A DNA stretch of 6,661 bases from JAYEJW01 sp034716535 (GTDB taxonomy: Bacteria; Pseudomonadota; Gammaproteobacteria; Chromatiales; Chromatiaceae), in NCBI GenBank assembly GCA_034716535.1, contig JAYEJW010000552.1, positions 1-6,661 on the forward strand. The letters are read 5' to 3'. Positions within the stretch are counted from its first letter, which is position 1; each line of letters opens with the position of its first letter. This document shows positions 1 through 5,413 of the stretch, in pieces. A program made the translations under genes and the position numbers. The notes below the pieces were generated by a model, which was not told the DNA's origin, made no database searches, and was given only the letters and a program-made list of their open reading frames with translations.

Positions 1-21
1 CGCCGCGTGGCTGAACACGAA

Positions 22-51
22 GGCATCCGGAAACCGCATTTTTCGGATGCC
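22..51. repeat. Imperfect inverted repeat (hairpin)
   Basis: The arms GGCATCCG (22-29) and CGGATGCC (44-51) are perfect reverse complements. AAA (31-33) and TTT (41-43) can extend the stem past one unpaired G. No T-run follows, so it is not a classical intrinsic terminator on either strand. It lies about 80 bases before the small gene at 131 and could be an mRNA structure, a protein-binding site or a repeat-family member. The function is unknown. Confidence 0.5.
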
Positions 52-58
52 GCGCGCT

Positions 59-81
59 GATCATGCCGGGATGGCATGATC
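59..81. repeat. Perfect 9-bp inverted repeat with 5-base centre
   Basis: GATCATGCC (59-67) and GGCATGATC (73-81) are exact reverse complements around GGGAT. Flanking bases 56-58 and 82-84 can add G-U and G-C pairs. The symmetry and the position 49 bases before the ATG at 131 fit a dimeric-repressor operator. A transcribed hairpin in the leader, or a terminator for a gene to the left of the window, are alternatives, but no U-tract follows. Its arms share the core GGCAT with the neighbouring repeat at 22-51. Confidence 0.5.
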
Positions 82-130
82 GGCACATCCCAAAGACAGT
101 CCGGCTTGTTCCCCGGAGCGAGGAAACACG

Positions 131-346
131 ATGAGCGATAGTCAAGACGCCTTCGATCACGAGCGCGACGAGCGACTCGCGCACGACCTCACCCAGGCGG
201 CGGCAGAGATGCAGCAGGCCATTCACGCTGCGGTGGAGGCCGGCCTGAAGGTCACGCTGACCGTTGAGGCCATGCACCACGTGGGCCACCACTACCCCGA
301 ACCCCTCCTGGAGGTCGAGGTGGAGCGGATCATCAAGCTTCCGTAA
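131..346 (+). CDS. Small hypothetical protein, histidine-rich segment
   Basis: A 71-residue soluble protein that I do not recognise. The ATG at 131 is preceded by a purine-rich GGAGCGAGG in ribosome-binding position, which supports this start. The first 35 residues are charged and probably helical, with many Asp, Glu and Ala. Residues 38-47 (GLKVTLTVEA) look like a beta strand. Residues 49-58 (HHVGHHYPEP) hold four closely spaced histidines, and the end (EVEVERIIKL) looks like a second strand. There is no signal peptide, membrane helix or cysteine. The paired histidines could bind a metal, but that is only inference. It stands alone on the plus strand, converging on the cyclase gene, with two inverted repeats upstream. 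Composition and codon use look like real coding sequence, although no homologous family could be named. Confidence 0.7.
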   Translation: MSDSQDAFDHERDERLAHDLTQAAAEMQQAIHAAVEAGLKVTLTVEAMHHVGHHYPEPLLEVEVERIIKLP

Positions 347-400
347 GCGCGAGAGGATCGAGACCCGGGCCGGCAGCCCCGGCTGGCTCGAGCGAATGGG

Positions 401-427
401 GATTGGGGTTTTGATTCCCCCTCAATC
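401..427. terminator. Possible weak bidirectional terminator hairpin
   Basis: GATTG (401-405) pairs with CAATC (423-427). GGG (406-408) pairs with CCC (418-420) across a two-base bulge, with a T-rich loop. It lies in the 133-base gap between two convergent genes, the small plus-strand gene ending at 346 and the minus-strand cyclase gene ending at 480. A shared terminator is expected there. No clear U-tract follows on either strand, so intrinsic termination is uncertain. Nothing else was recognised in 347-479. Confidence 0.25.
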
Positions 428-479
428 ACTTTGCGTAGGAACAAACAGCAGGCAAGCGCTGAGAGAATCCCGGACGGAT

Positions 480-1361
480 CTACCCCGCGTCTCCTTCGCC
501 GGTATAGACCACTATTCGATTCCGCCCTGCCTTCTTCGCCGCCAGCAGCGCCTTGTCCGCGCATTCAAACAGGTTGTCTTCGCATCCCTCGAAGTCCGCG
601 ACACCAAAGCTGGCGGTGACGTTGAAAGAGCCTCCCTCTGCCGTCTGGAAGACATTCGCCTCCAAGTGCATGCGGACCCGTTCCACAATGGAAAACGCGT
701 CCTTCGTAGAGGCATAAGGGAACAGAACTGAGAACTCATCGCCCCCGAAGCGTCCAACGGCATCTTCGAGGCGCGACTCGCTCTCAAGGAGGCGCGCCAA
801 GCTGATTAGCACTTGATCACCGCTGAGATGCCCATGCACGTCATTGATTTTCTTAAAGTTGTCTATGTCACATATACAGAGGCTCAACGGGAACTGATGA
901 CGCTGAGCCGATGAGAGCGCAGAGTGCAGGCTTGTCATGAATTGGCGACGGTTGAAGACCTTGGTCAAGGCGTCGACGGAAGCCAGTTCACGCAATTTTT
1001 CCTCTTCGGCAATCCGTGCGCTGCTGTCGCGAAGGGTCGCAATTATCGCATTTTCCCCTCGCCAGGGAATCATCGTCACGCTCAGCTCAAGCCGGCATTC
1101 AGAACCGCTTGCGTCTTGAAATTCCTGGATGAAAGTGGATTCATATACCTGGATCCTCTCAAGTACATCGCCGGCAGCTACACCCCTGTCCTTCGGAAAC
1201 AGGACGGAGAATTGCTTGCCTATTAGGTCCTCTGGCCCATAGCCCAGGATTCTTGTGGTGGCGGGGTTTGCATCCAGTATGAGACCTCCGCTGTTGGCTT
1301 CAATGATCAACAGCGCGTCCAAGGAGCTCATAAAGATGTCCCGAAAGGTGTTGTTCTCCAT
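480..1361 (-). CDS. PAS-GGDEF diguanylate cyclase
   Basis: It makes the second messenger cyclic di-GMP from two GTP. From the ATG at 1361 it has 293 residues: a PAS sensor domain at about 1-120, a short helical linker (EEEKLRELASVDALT) and a GGDEF domain from about 128 to 287. GGDEF is canonical (residues 206-210), the metal and substrate segment CDIDNFKKINDVHGH is present (164-178), and the inhibitory-site motif RxxD (RLED, 197-200) sits five residues before GGDEF. Catalysis and product inhibition are therefore both predicted. There is no signal peptide or membrane helix, so it is cytoplasmic. The PAS ligand cannot be read from sequence. The frame extends upstream to a GTG at 1451 preceded by AGGGG, adding 30 residues of Arg/Ser/Pro-rich sequence unlike a domain. 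I prefer 1361, where PAS similarity begins, but the start is not settled. The DNA is clearly more A/T-rich than its neighbours (22 G+C in the 60 bases 841-900). Confidence 0.9.
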   Translation of the reverse strand: MENNTFRDIFMSSLDALLIIEANSGGLILDANPATTRILGYGPEDLIGKQFSVLFPKDRGVAAGDVLERIQVYESTFIQEFQDASGSECRLELSVTMIPWRGENAIIATLRDSSARIAEEEKLRELASVDALTKVFNRRQFMTSLHSALSSAQRHQFPLSLCICDIDNFKKINDVHGHLSGDQVLISLARLLESESRLEDAVGRFGGDEFSVLFPYASTKDAFSIVERVRMHLEANVFQTAEGGSFNVTASFGVADFEGCEDNLFECADKALLAAKKAGRNRIVVYTGEGDAG

Positions 1362-1374
1362 AGAAGACAAAGCC

Positions 1375-1400
1375 CTAGCTGAACATTTACGGTTCCTCCT
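1375..1400 (-). promoter_or_regulatory. Candidate leader minicistron before the cyclase
   Basis: On the minus strand a perfect AGGAGG (1400-1395) stands eight bases before an ATG (1386-1384) that opens a three-codon frame, Met-Phe-Ser-stop (TAG at 1377-1375). The cyclase ATG at 1361 follows 13 bases after this stop and has only a weak, distant AGGG of its own. This could be a translated leader coupling ribosomes to the cyclase start. It could also be chance, or a sign that the start region has been altered. Confidence 0.3.
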
Positions 1401-1487
1401 CGACGGACGGCAACCGCTTTCAAGACTCGGAGGTCTGGTACCTCGTTTCACGTCACGCCCCTGGCAGAAACAAGGATAGAAGGAAAT

Positions 1488-1739
1488 TCAAGCGGCTGAA
1501 GTGAAATACCAGCCAACTTGAGCTTGTCGACTAACTTCGGAGTGTCGGATGTAGCCGGTCACGGTCCAGATCTGATTCAGATGCGCGGAGGGGATGAAGT
1601 GGCGGACGAAGCATTCGTGGTAGTTGGCGGCCACGGCCCCGGCGGGATCGCAGGCGGCGACCGTGCCGACCGACCGGCCCCGGTAGCTCATGACCGAGCC
1701 CCGGAGCAATGCCTAGGCGGCGTCGAGTGACGTGCTCAT
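1488..1739 (-). pseudogene. GH100 alkaline/neutral invertase, broken 5' fragment
   Basis: Intact relatives are cytoplasmic enzymes of about 450 residues or more that hydrolyse sucrose to glucose and fructose. The ATG at 1739 lies 10 bases after the histidine kinase stop, as in an operon. It reads MSTSLDAA, then TAG (1715-1713), then ALLRGSVMSYRGRSVGTVAA and onwards. The segments GRSVGTVAACDP and NYHECFVRHFIPSA match the family's N-terminal pattern as I recall it (GxPVGTVAAxDP; NYDQxFxRDFxPSA). The TAG sits where relatives have Trp (AWxLL), so a TGG-to-TAG change is likely. Both Asp of the NYD...RDF segment are His here. Similarity stops near 1583, after PSA. The frame then runs through unrelated sequence to a stop at 1488, and the remaining several hundred residues are absent from the window. 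A gene finder may report only 1488-1709 as a 73-residue hypothetical protein. I consider it non-functional. Confidence 0.75.
1570..1582. repeat. 13-bp palindrome at the GH100 breakpoint
   Basis: ATCTGA, T, TCAGAT is a perfect palindrome about one central base. It lies where similarity to GH100 invertases ends and A/T-richer DNA begins towards the cyclase gene. It may mark a recombination or insertion boundary, or be coincidence. No transposase gene or paired terminal repeat was found nearby. Confidence 0.35.
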
Positions 1740-1749
1740 GGGCGCCATC

Positions 1750-2994
1750 TTACCCCGCTTCGGGCCGCGGCCGAGCCCGACTCATCGGAAAGACCAGACG
1801 GAGCTCCGCCCCGGGCTGCGCGTTGACGGCATCTACATGTCCGTTCATGTGGCTGGTCAGTTGCCGGACCAGCGCCAGGCCGATCCCCGTGCCGACGGTC
1901 TCGCGGGTCAGCTCGTTCCCGGAGCGATAGAAGAGCCTGAAGATCTTCTTCATCTGGTCCCGAGGGATGCCCGGTCCGTAATCCCGGACCGAAAACACGA
2001 CTTCGCCTCCGCTCGTCGCCCTGCAGAGGAGCTCGACGACCCGCTTGTCGGCACCTGCGGAAAACTTGACGGCATTGTCCACCAGGTTTATCAGGATCTG
2101 GGCAAAGAAATCCGCATCGATGTCAATGACGGCCTCGGCGGCGTCGGAGCAGTCCAGGTTGAGCGCGAACCCAGCCCTCTCGGTCTGGGACACGACCTTG
2201 GAGCGGACGCTCTCAATCAACTCGGAAACCCTCATCGGCTGAAGATCCACCCGTAGCTCGTTGCGGGTCAGACGGGCAAGCTGCAGGACGTTGTTGATCA
2301 GTCGCGTCAGGCGTTCGCTCTCATCGCAGATGAAGTCGTAGTAGCCCCGCTTCTTCTCTTCGTCGGTCCAGCCCTCGCGCAGCATCTCGCCGTACATGCG
2401 GATGGAGGTGAGGGGTGTCTTGAGCTCGTGACTGACGGCGGAGACGAAGTCCTGCTGCTGCCGCGCGATCTCGATCTGCCGCAGGCCCAGGCGGGACATC
2501 AGCAGGAACCCCCCGCAGAGCACCAGAACCAGTATCGCCGCTACCCAGCTGACAACCCCCGCGCCCGGCCCGGCCGGCAGCCGGTTGATACTGAAGATGA
2601 GCTCCAGGTCGCCGGCCGGCGCCGAGAGAGGGGCCCGGTAAAGCAGCTCGCCGATCAGCTCTTCGGCACTCGACAGATATCCGCGCCCGCCGTGAGCGGT
2701 GACGCCGGCAAGCACGGATCCCCGATAAGCGATCACCAGGTCGCTCATCTGCGACAGGGCCGTCTCCCGAAACGGCGTCTCGATCATCTCCTCGAGAAAT
2801 TGGCGCTGCTCGATCAGCGCCCCCTGGATGTAGCGCTGCCCGTCTCGCCACACCTTACGGAAGAGTACAAAATGCCCGCTGTCGAGCAAGCTGAGCTCGA
2901 AGGGATCGAGCTCGCTCTCGAAGATGCTCACGCGCAGCTCCCCTGCCTGAGTAGCCACGGGCTCCTCGAGCTCCGCAGGCTCGGTAGGGGGGGC
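1750..2994 (-). CDS. Sensor histidine kinase, C-terminal part (after frameshift)
   Basis: This is the catalytic part of a membrane sensor kinase whose N-terminal part lies in another frame (2928-3863). One extra C in the C7 run at 2993-2987 would join them into a 704-residue protein. In joined numbering it holds the end of the extracytoplasmic region (to about 434), a second membrane helix (about 435-457), the H-box SHELKTPL with phospho-acceptor His479, the N-box LINLVDNAVKFS with Asn597, DYGPGIP (627-633), the F-box IFRLFY and GTGIGLALV. All catalytic motifs are intact. No HAMP domain fits the roughly 20 residues between the membrane helix and the H-box region. This frame stays open upstream to an ATG at 3744, which would give 664 residues, but that extension is Arg/Gly/Pro-rich and looks like an out-of-frame shadow of the true N-terminus. 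Alone, this part would have no first membrane helix and no evident ribosome-binding start. Confidence 0.85.
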   Translation of the reverse strand, partial: APPTEPAELEEPVATQAGELRVSIFESELDPFELSLLDSGHFVLFRKVWRDGQRYIQGALIEQRQFLEEMIETPFRETALSQMSDLVIAYRGSVLAGVTAHGGRGYLSSAEELIGELLYRAPLSAPAGDLELIFSINRLPAGPGAGVVSWVAAILVLVLCGGFLLMSRLGLRQIEIARQQQDFVSAVSHELKTPLTSIRMYGEMLREGWTDEEKKRGYYDFICDESERLTRLINNVLQLARLTRNELRVDLQPMRVSELIESVRSKVVSQTERAGFALNLDCSDAAEAVIDIDADFFAQILINLVDNAVKFSAGADKRVVELLCRATSGGEVVFSVRDYGPGIPRDQMKKIFRLFYRSGNELTRETVGTGIGLALVRQLTSHMNGHVDAVNAQPGAELRLVFPMSRARPRPEAG

Positions 2995-3863
2995 TCCGGA
3001 AGCGCGGCGCGCTCCTTGCGCACGCCCCGCTCCCGCATCGACGGCGCCTTCCGGGTGCCGGCCTCGTCCCCGGACGAGTCTATGAGCCGGCGCTGAAGTC
3101 CCTGCTCCAGATTCAGGTCGTCGACCCTTCCCAGGGGGCTGGCCGCCTGCTCCACACCCCGCCCGGGACGCCCGTACGCCTCGTTGAGCCGGTCGAAGGC
3201 GGCCTGACCCGGCGCCTTCGCGCGCTTGTGGGTCTTCTCGCTCTCGACAAGAAGGCGCGGTTCTTCGTCCCGCCCAGACAGGACAGGAGCGGGGCCCATC
3301 TCCACTGCCCCTTCGCGCTCGGGCTTCGCGGACCCCTTTGGGACCGTCTGCTCCAGCGCAACGCTCTTCGCTTCCTCGACCAGGCTGTTCCGACTCAGGA
3401 TCGTCCGGATGCGCACCTCCAGCGCCTGGCGCCCATCGAGCTCCCCGCCGGAGATGCCGTAAACGCTCGGTGCAGCGCCGGCCGGAGGCAACAGGGGCGT
3501 GCTGAAGGCCCCGGCGGCGTCCACCTGGAAGTAACCCACCAGACCGGGAATGGCGGAGCCTACCGGATAGGTCGACAGGGATGAGCGCTGTAGGAAGCTG
3601 GCCGAGGGGTCGCCGGCAACGACCAGGAAGCCGTAATCGGCGAAGGAGCGGGCCTCCTCGGCATCGATCATGCGGACGAATCGGCCGTCGATGCGGGCCG
3701 TGAGCTCCTCGGCCATTGTCCGGTGCTGGTGAAATGCCTCCCATTTGAGCTGGCTGTACGCCTGGCGGATGAGGATGGCGGTCGGGATGGCCAGGGCGAG
3801 GAAGAACAGTGCCAACCAGAACCTGGGCCGCCGAGGGTCCAGTCCGGTGAGGGAGACGCGCAA
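2928..3863 (-). CDS. Sensor histidine kinase, N-terminal sensor part (frameshifted)
   Basis: This is the front of the same kinase gene. The likely start is a TTG at 3863, four bases after the regulator stop and so translationally coupled. No in-frame ATG occurs before residue 50. Residues about 14-33 (FWLALFFLALAIPTAILIRQ) form the first membrane helix, with RRPR before it on the expected cytoplasmic side. Residues 34-160 are a plausible folded extracytoplasmic sensor. From about 160 to 300 the sequence is charged and Pro/Arg/Glu-rich, probably a flexible linker. True coding sequence ends at Glu290-Pro-Pro at the C7 run. Beyond it this frame adds about 20 unrelated residues (LPSLRSSRSPWLL and so on) and stops at 2928. 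As written, the product would be an anchored sensor without kinase. No known sensor domain was recognised. Confidence 0.75.
   Translation of the reverse strand: MRVSLTGLDPRRPRFWLALFFLALAIPTAILIRQAYSQLKWEAFHQHRTMAEELTARIDGRFVRMIDAEEARSFADYGFLVVAGDPSASFLQRSSLSTYPVGSAIPGLVGYFQVDAAGAFSTPLLPPAGAAPSVYGISGGELDGRQALEVRIRTILSRNSLVEEAKSVALEQTVPKGSAKPEREGAVEMGPAPVLSGRDEEPRLLVESEKTHKRAKAPGQAAFDRLNEAYGRPGRGVEQAASPLGRVDDLNLEQGLQRRLIDSSGDEAGTRKAPSMRERGVRKERAALPEPPLPSLRSSRSPWLLRQGSCA
2987..2993 (-). other. Frameshift point: run of seven C in the kinase gene
   Basis: The coding strand reads GAG, seven C, TACCGAG. With seven C the upstream frame gives Glu-Pro-Pro-Leu-Pro-Ser and leaves the kinase frame. With eight C, or with the ribosome slipping back one base, it gives Glu-Pro-Pro-Pro-Thr-Glu-Pro and continues to the H-box. 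A homopolymer is a common place for a sequencing error, and also for slipped-strand mutation that switches a gene on and off. The sequence alone cannot decide. Confidence 0.7.
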
Positions 3864-3867
3864 GGTC

Positions 3868-4149
3868 TCAGTCCGCGAGCAGCCGGTACCCCGCCCCGCG
3901 CACGGTGATGAGGTACCGCGGTCGGGCGGGGTCGGGTTCGATCTTGCGCCGGAGCTTGGCGATGTGGATGTCCACGGTGCGGGTCTCGATGCCGAGGTTC
4001 GTCGCGTAGCCCCACACCTTGCTCAGCAGCTCCTCCCGCGCCACCGGCCGCTCGGAGTTGGCCCGCAGGTACTGCAGAATCTCCGCCTCGCGACGGGTGA
4101 AGCTGAGGCCCTCGCCACCGCGCTGGCCCGAGAGGTTGCGGGTGTCCAC
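3868..4149 (-). CDS. OmpR/PhoB-type winged-helix regulator lacking receiver domain
   Basis: A 93-residue protein consisting only of the DNA-binding domain of an OmpR/PhoB response regulator. Hallmarks are FTRREAEILQYL (17-28), VAREELLSKVWGY (36-48) and the recognition-helix and wing region TRTVDIHIAKLRRKI...YLITVRGAGYRLL (57-91). Family members are normally about 220-240 residues with an N-terminal receiver carrying the phospho-Asp. None is encoded here: an in-frame TAG lies at 4161-4159, and the DNA beyond belongs to the divergent pspA-like gene. The codons between TAG and the GTG at 4149 still read His-Val-Glu, so Val-Glu-Val-Asp looks like the usual first strand of the effector domain. This suggests truncation of a longer ancestor. 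No good Shine-Dalgarno precedes the GTG, so translation is uncertain. The kinase gene follows after four bases. It could be a remnant, or a constitutive regulator that no longer depends on phosphorylation. Confidence 0.85.
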   Translation of the reverse strand: MDTRNLSGQRGGEGLSFTRREAEILQYLRANSERPVAREELLSKVWGYATNLGIETRTVDIHIAKLRRKIEPDPARPRYLITVRGAGYRLLAD

Positions 4150-4184
4150 CTCGACATGCTAACAGCGCATTCCCGCGCAGGCAT

Positions 4185-4220
4185 GTAAATCTTTCGTAAA
4201 ACCGGCTGAAAACCTTTTAC
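4185..4220. promoter_or_regulatory. Candidate regulator operator: A/T-rich repeats with 11-bp period
   Basis: In the control region between divergent genes, GTAAAT (4185), GTAAAA (4196) and TGAAAA (4207) begin exactly 11 bases apart. TTTTAC (4215-4220) then gives an inverted copy of GTAAAA. OmpR/PhoB winged-helix proteins bind head-to-tail direct repeats about 11 bp apart, so this fits the adjacent regulator. The block is A/T-rich inside G/C-rich DNA. A weak -10-like TAGACT lies at 4255-4260 towards the pspA-like gene without a good -35 element, as expected for an activator-dependent promoter. No sigma-54 promoter (GG-N10-GC type) was recognised, unlike classical enterobacterial pspA. Confidence 0.45.
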
Positions 4221-4300
4221 CAAGAGATGCCTACGAGGCGTTGCCGCCCCGCCCTAGACTGAAACTGCATTCGGTACAACAGCAGTCGGGAGGTAGCGCC

Positions 4301-4837
4301 ATGACATTGATAACCCGTGTTTCCAGACTCTTCAGGGCCGATATCCACGCGGTGCTGGACCGTGTGGAGGAGTCCGATCTGGTGCTCAGGCAGGCGGTCC
4401 GCGACATGGAGCAGGACCTGGCCCAAGACCGCCAACGCGTGAAGCTGTTGGGCGAGGAGCAACGCCAGCTCCGTGCCCGCACGCAAGAGGTCGCGCGCGC
4501 TCTGAGCGGGATCGAGGAGGAGCTGGACGTCTGCTTCGGCGCCGGCAAGGACGACCTCGCCCGTGCGCTCCTCAGGCGAAGGCTCGAGGCCGAGCGCTTC
4601 AGCGAGTTTCTTTCCCGCAAGCGTTCCGCCTTGGAAGACAACCTGGCCCGGCTCGAGGCCCGGGTCCGGGAGAACGGGACGCGACTCGACTCCATGCGTC
4701 AGAAGGCGGAGCTGCTCGCAGCAGACGAACCAGCCGCGCCGCCGCAGGACCGCTGGACGACCCCCGACTTCTCGGTGCGGGACGAGGACGTGGAAGTGGC
4801 CTTCCTGCGGGAGCGGCAACGGAGGGAGCGGACATGA
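4301..4837 (+). CDS. Short PspA/IM30 family protein
   Basis: A 178-residue member of the PspA/IM30 (ESCRT-III-like) family. These proteins bind the inner face of the cytoplasmic membrane and help keep it sealed under stress. The N-terminus MTLITRVSRLFRADIHAVLDRVEESDLVLRQ... has the family layout: an amphipathic helix (about 1-12), then long charged helices to about 140 forming a coiled-coil hairpin, with RQAVRDMEQDL at the place of the family's conserved QEME segment. Instead of the further helices of 220-residue PspA it has an Ala/Pro linker (141-150) and a short acidic-then-basic tail (DEDVEVAFLRERQRRER). The ATG at 4301 follows GGAGGT by six bases, so the longer frame from 4241 is rejected. 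The stop overlaps the next start (ATGA), indicating coupled translation. No membrane helix is present. Family assignment is good, but the exact role is inferred. Confidence 0.85.
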   Translation: MTLITRVSRLFRADIHAVLDRVEESDLVLRQAVRDMEQDLAQDRQRVKLLGEEQRQLRARTQEVARALSGIEEELDVCFGAGKDDLARALLRRRLEAERFSEFLSRKRSALEDNLARLEARVRENGTRLDSMRQKAELLAADEPAAPPQDRWTTPDFSVRDEDVEVAFLRERQRRERT

Positions 4838-5394
4838 ACCGACCGACGTTCTTCGAAGGGACAGGAGTGGCCCTGATCGCCGCCCTCTCCGGCAGCCTGA
4901 GCTTCGCCGTGCTTGCCTGGGCGCTGCCCGGAACCCTGGCCCTGCGGCTGGTGACGGCCGGCCTCGGACTCGGCTACCTGCTCTACCTGCTGGCCCGCAG
5001 TGGGGAGCGCGTGGGCCGCGTTACGACGCTGGTCGCGTGGCTCCTGGCAGCCGCCATCCTGTGGGCGCTGGCGCCGCCCTTGCCGCTATATGTGCTCGCC
5101 CACCTGGGGTTGGTCTGGCTCGTGCGTTCCCTGTACTTCCACCAGGGCCTGCTGGCCGCGCTGGCCGACCTGGGCCTGACCGGCCTGGGCCTGATCGCCG
5201 GGGTCGGAGCCTACCTCCACACCGGCAGCCTGTTTCTCGCCGTCTGGAGTCTGTCGCTCGTGCAGGCGCTGTTCGTCTTCATACCGACCCGCAGGCCAGG
5301 AAATGGCCGGGATATCGGCGGAGAAAACGACAGCTTCGAGCGTGCCCACCGGACCGCTGAGGCGGCCCTGGGCAGGCTCTCCACCATCCGTTGA
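4834..5394 (+). CDS. Six-helix integral membrane protein of the pspA-like operon
   Basis: A 186-residue, strongly hydrophobic protein with about six membrane helices (near residues 10-30, 34-54, 62-80, 83-100, 104-126 and 130-152) and a soluble C-terminal tail (RRPGNGRDIGGENDSFERAH and on to residue 186). The positive TRR after the last helix puts the tail in the cytoplasm. The second half of the tail is a likely amphipathic helix (FERAHRTAEAALGRL) that could contact the PspA-like protein. Its ATG overlaps the preceding stop by four bases, with GGAGGG upstream, so the two products are probably made in fixed proportion. No transporter or enzyme motif was recognised. Its position suggests a membrane partner or anchor for the PspA-like protein, which is inference from context. 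The function is unknown. Confidence 0.8.
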   Translation: MNRPTFFEGTGVALIAALSGSLSFAVLAWALPGTLALRLVTAGLGLGYLLYLLARSGERVGRVTTLVAWLLAAAILWALAPPLPLYVLAHLGLVWLVRSLYFHQGLLAALADLGLTGLGLIAGVGAYLHTGSLFLAVWSLSLVQALFVFIPTRRPGNGRDIGGENDSFERAHRTAEAALGRLSTIR

Positions 5395-5413
5395 ATCTCA
5401 AGAGGCACAAGTC

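Noticed and set aside
1..60. Open frame 1-60 ending in TGA at 58-60, possibly the C-terminus of a gene entering from the left
   Set aside because: Only 19 codons with no recognisable motif. Another frame is also open to position 79, so chance is a sufficient explanation.
401..427. GGGG-TTTTGATT-CCCC resembles the T-arm of a tRNA
   Set aside because: The loop has eight bases and lacks the TTCGA core. No acceptor stem, anticodon arm or CCA end fits around it.
1448..1549. Minus-strand open stretch reading SDTPKLVDKLKLAG and onwards, as a possible gene fragment
   Set aside because: About 35 codons with no start and no recognised family. I could not distinguish it from chance.
2994..3744. Taking the kinase as one 664-residue protein starting at the ATG at 3744
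   Set aside because: Residues encoded upstream of about 2994 in this frame are Arg/Gly/Pro-rich without a membrane helix. The other frame of the same DNA has a clear membrane helix and natural composition and starts four bases after the regulator.
4240..4300. Sigma-54 promoter before the pspA-like gene, suggested by GGCGTTGCC
   Set aside because: The GG and GC elements do not have the required 10-base spacing with the TGGCAC/TTGC context.
4217..4819. 200-residue minus-strand frame opposite the pspA-like gene, checked as a possible receiver domain for the truncated regulator
   Set aside because: It has none of the receiver motifs (acidic pair, phospho-Asp, conserved Lys) and lies opposite a well-supported gene. 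It is a G/C-driven shadow.
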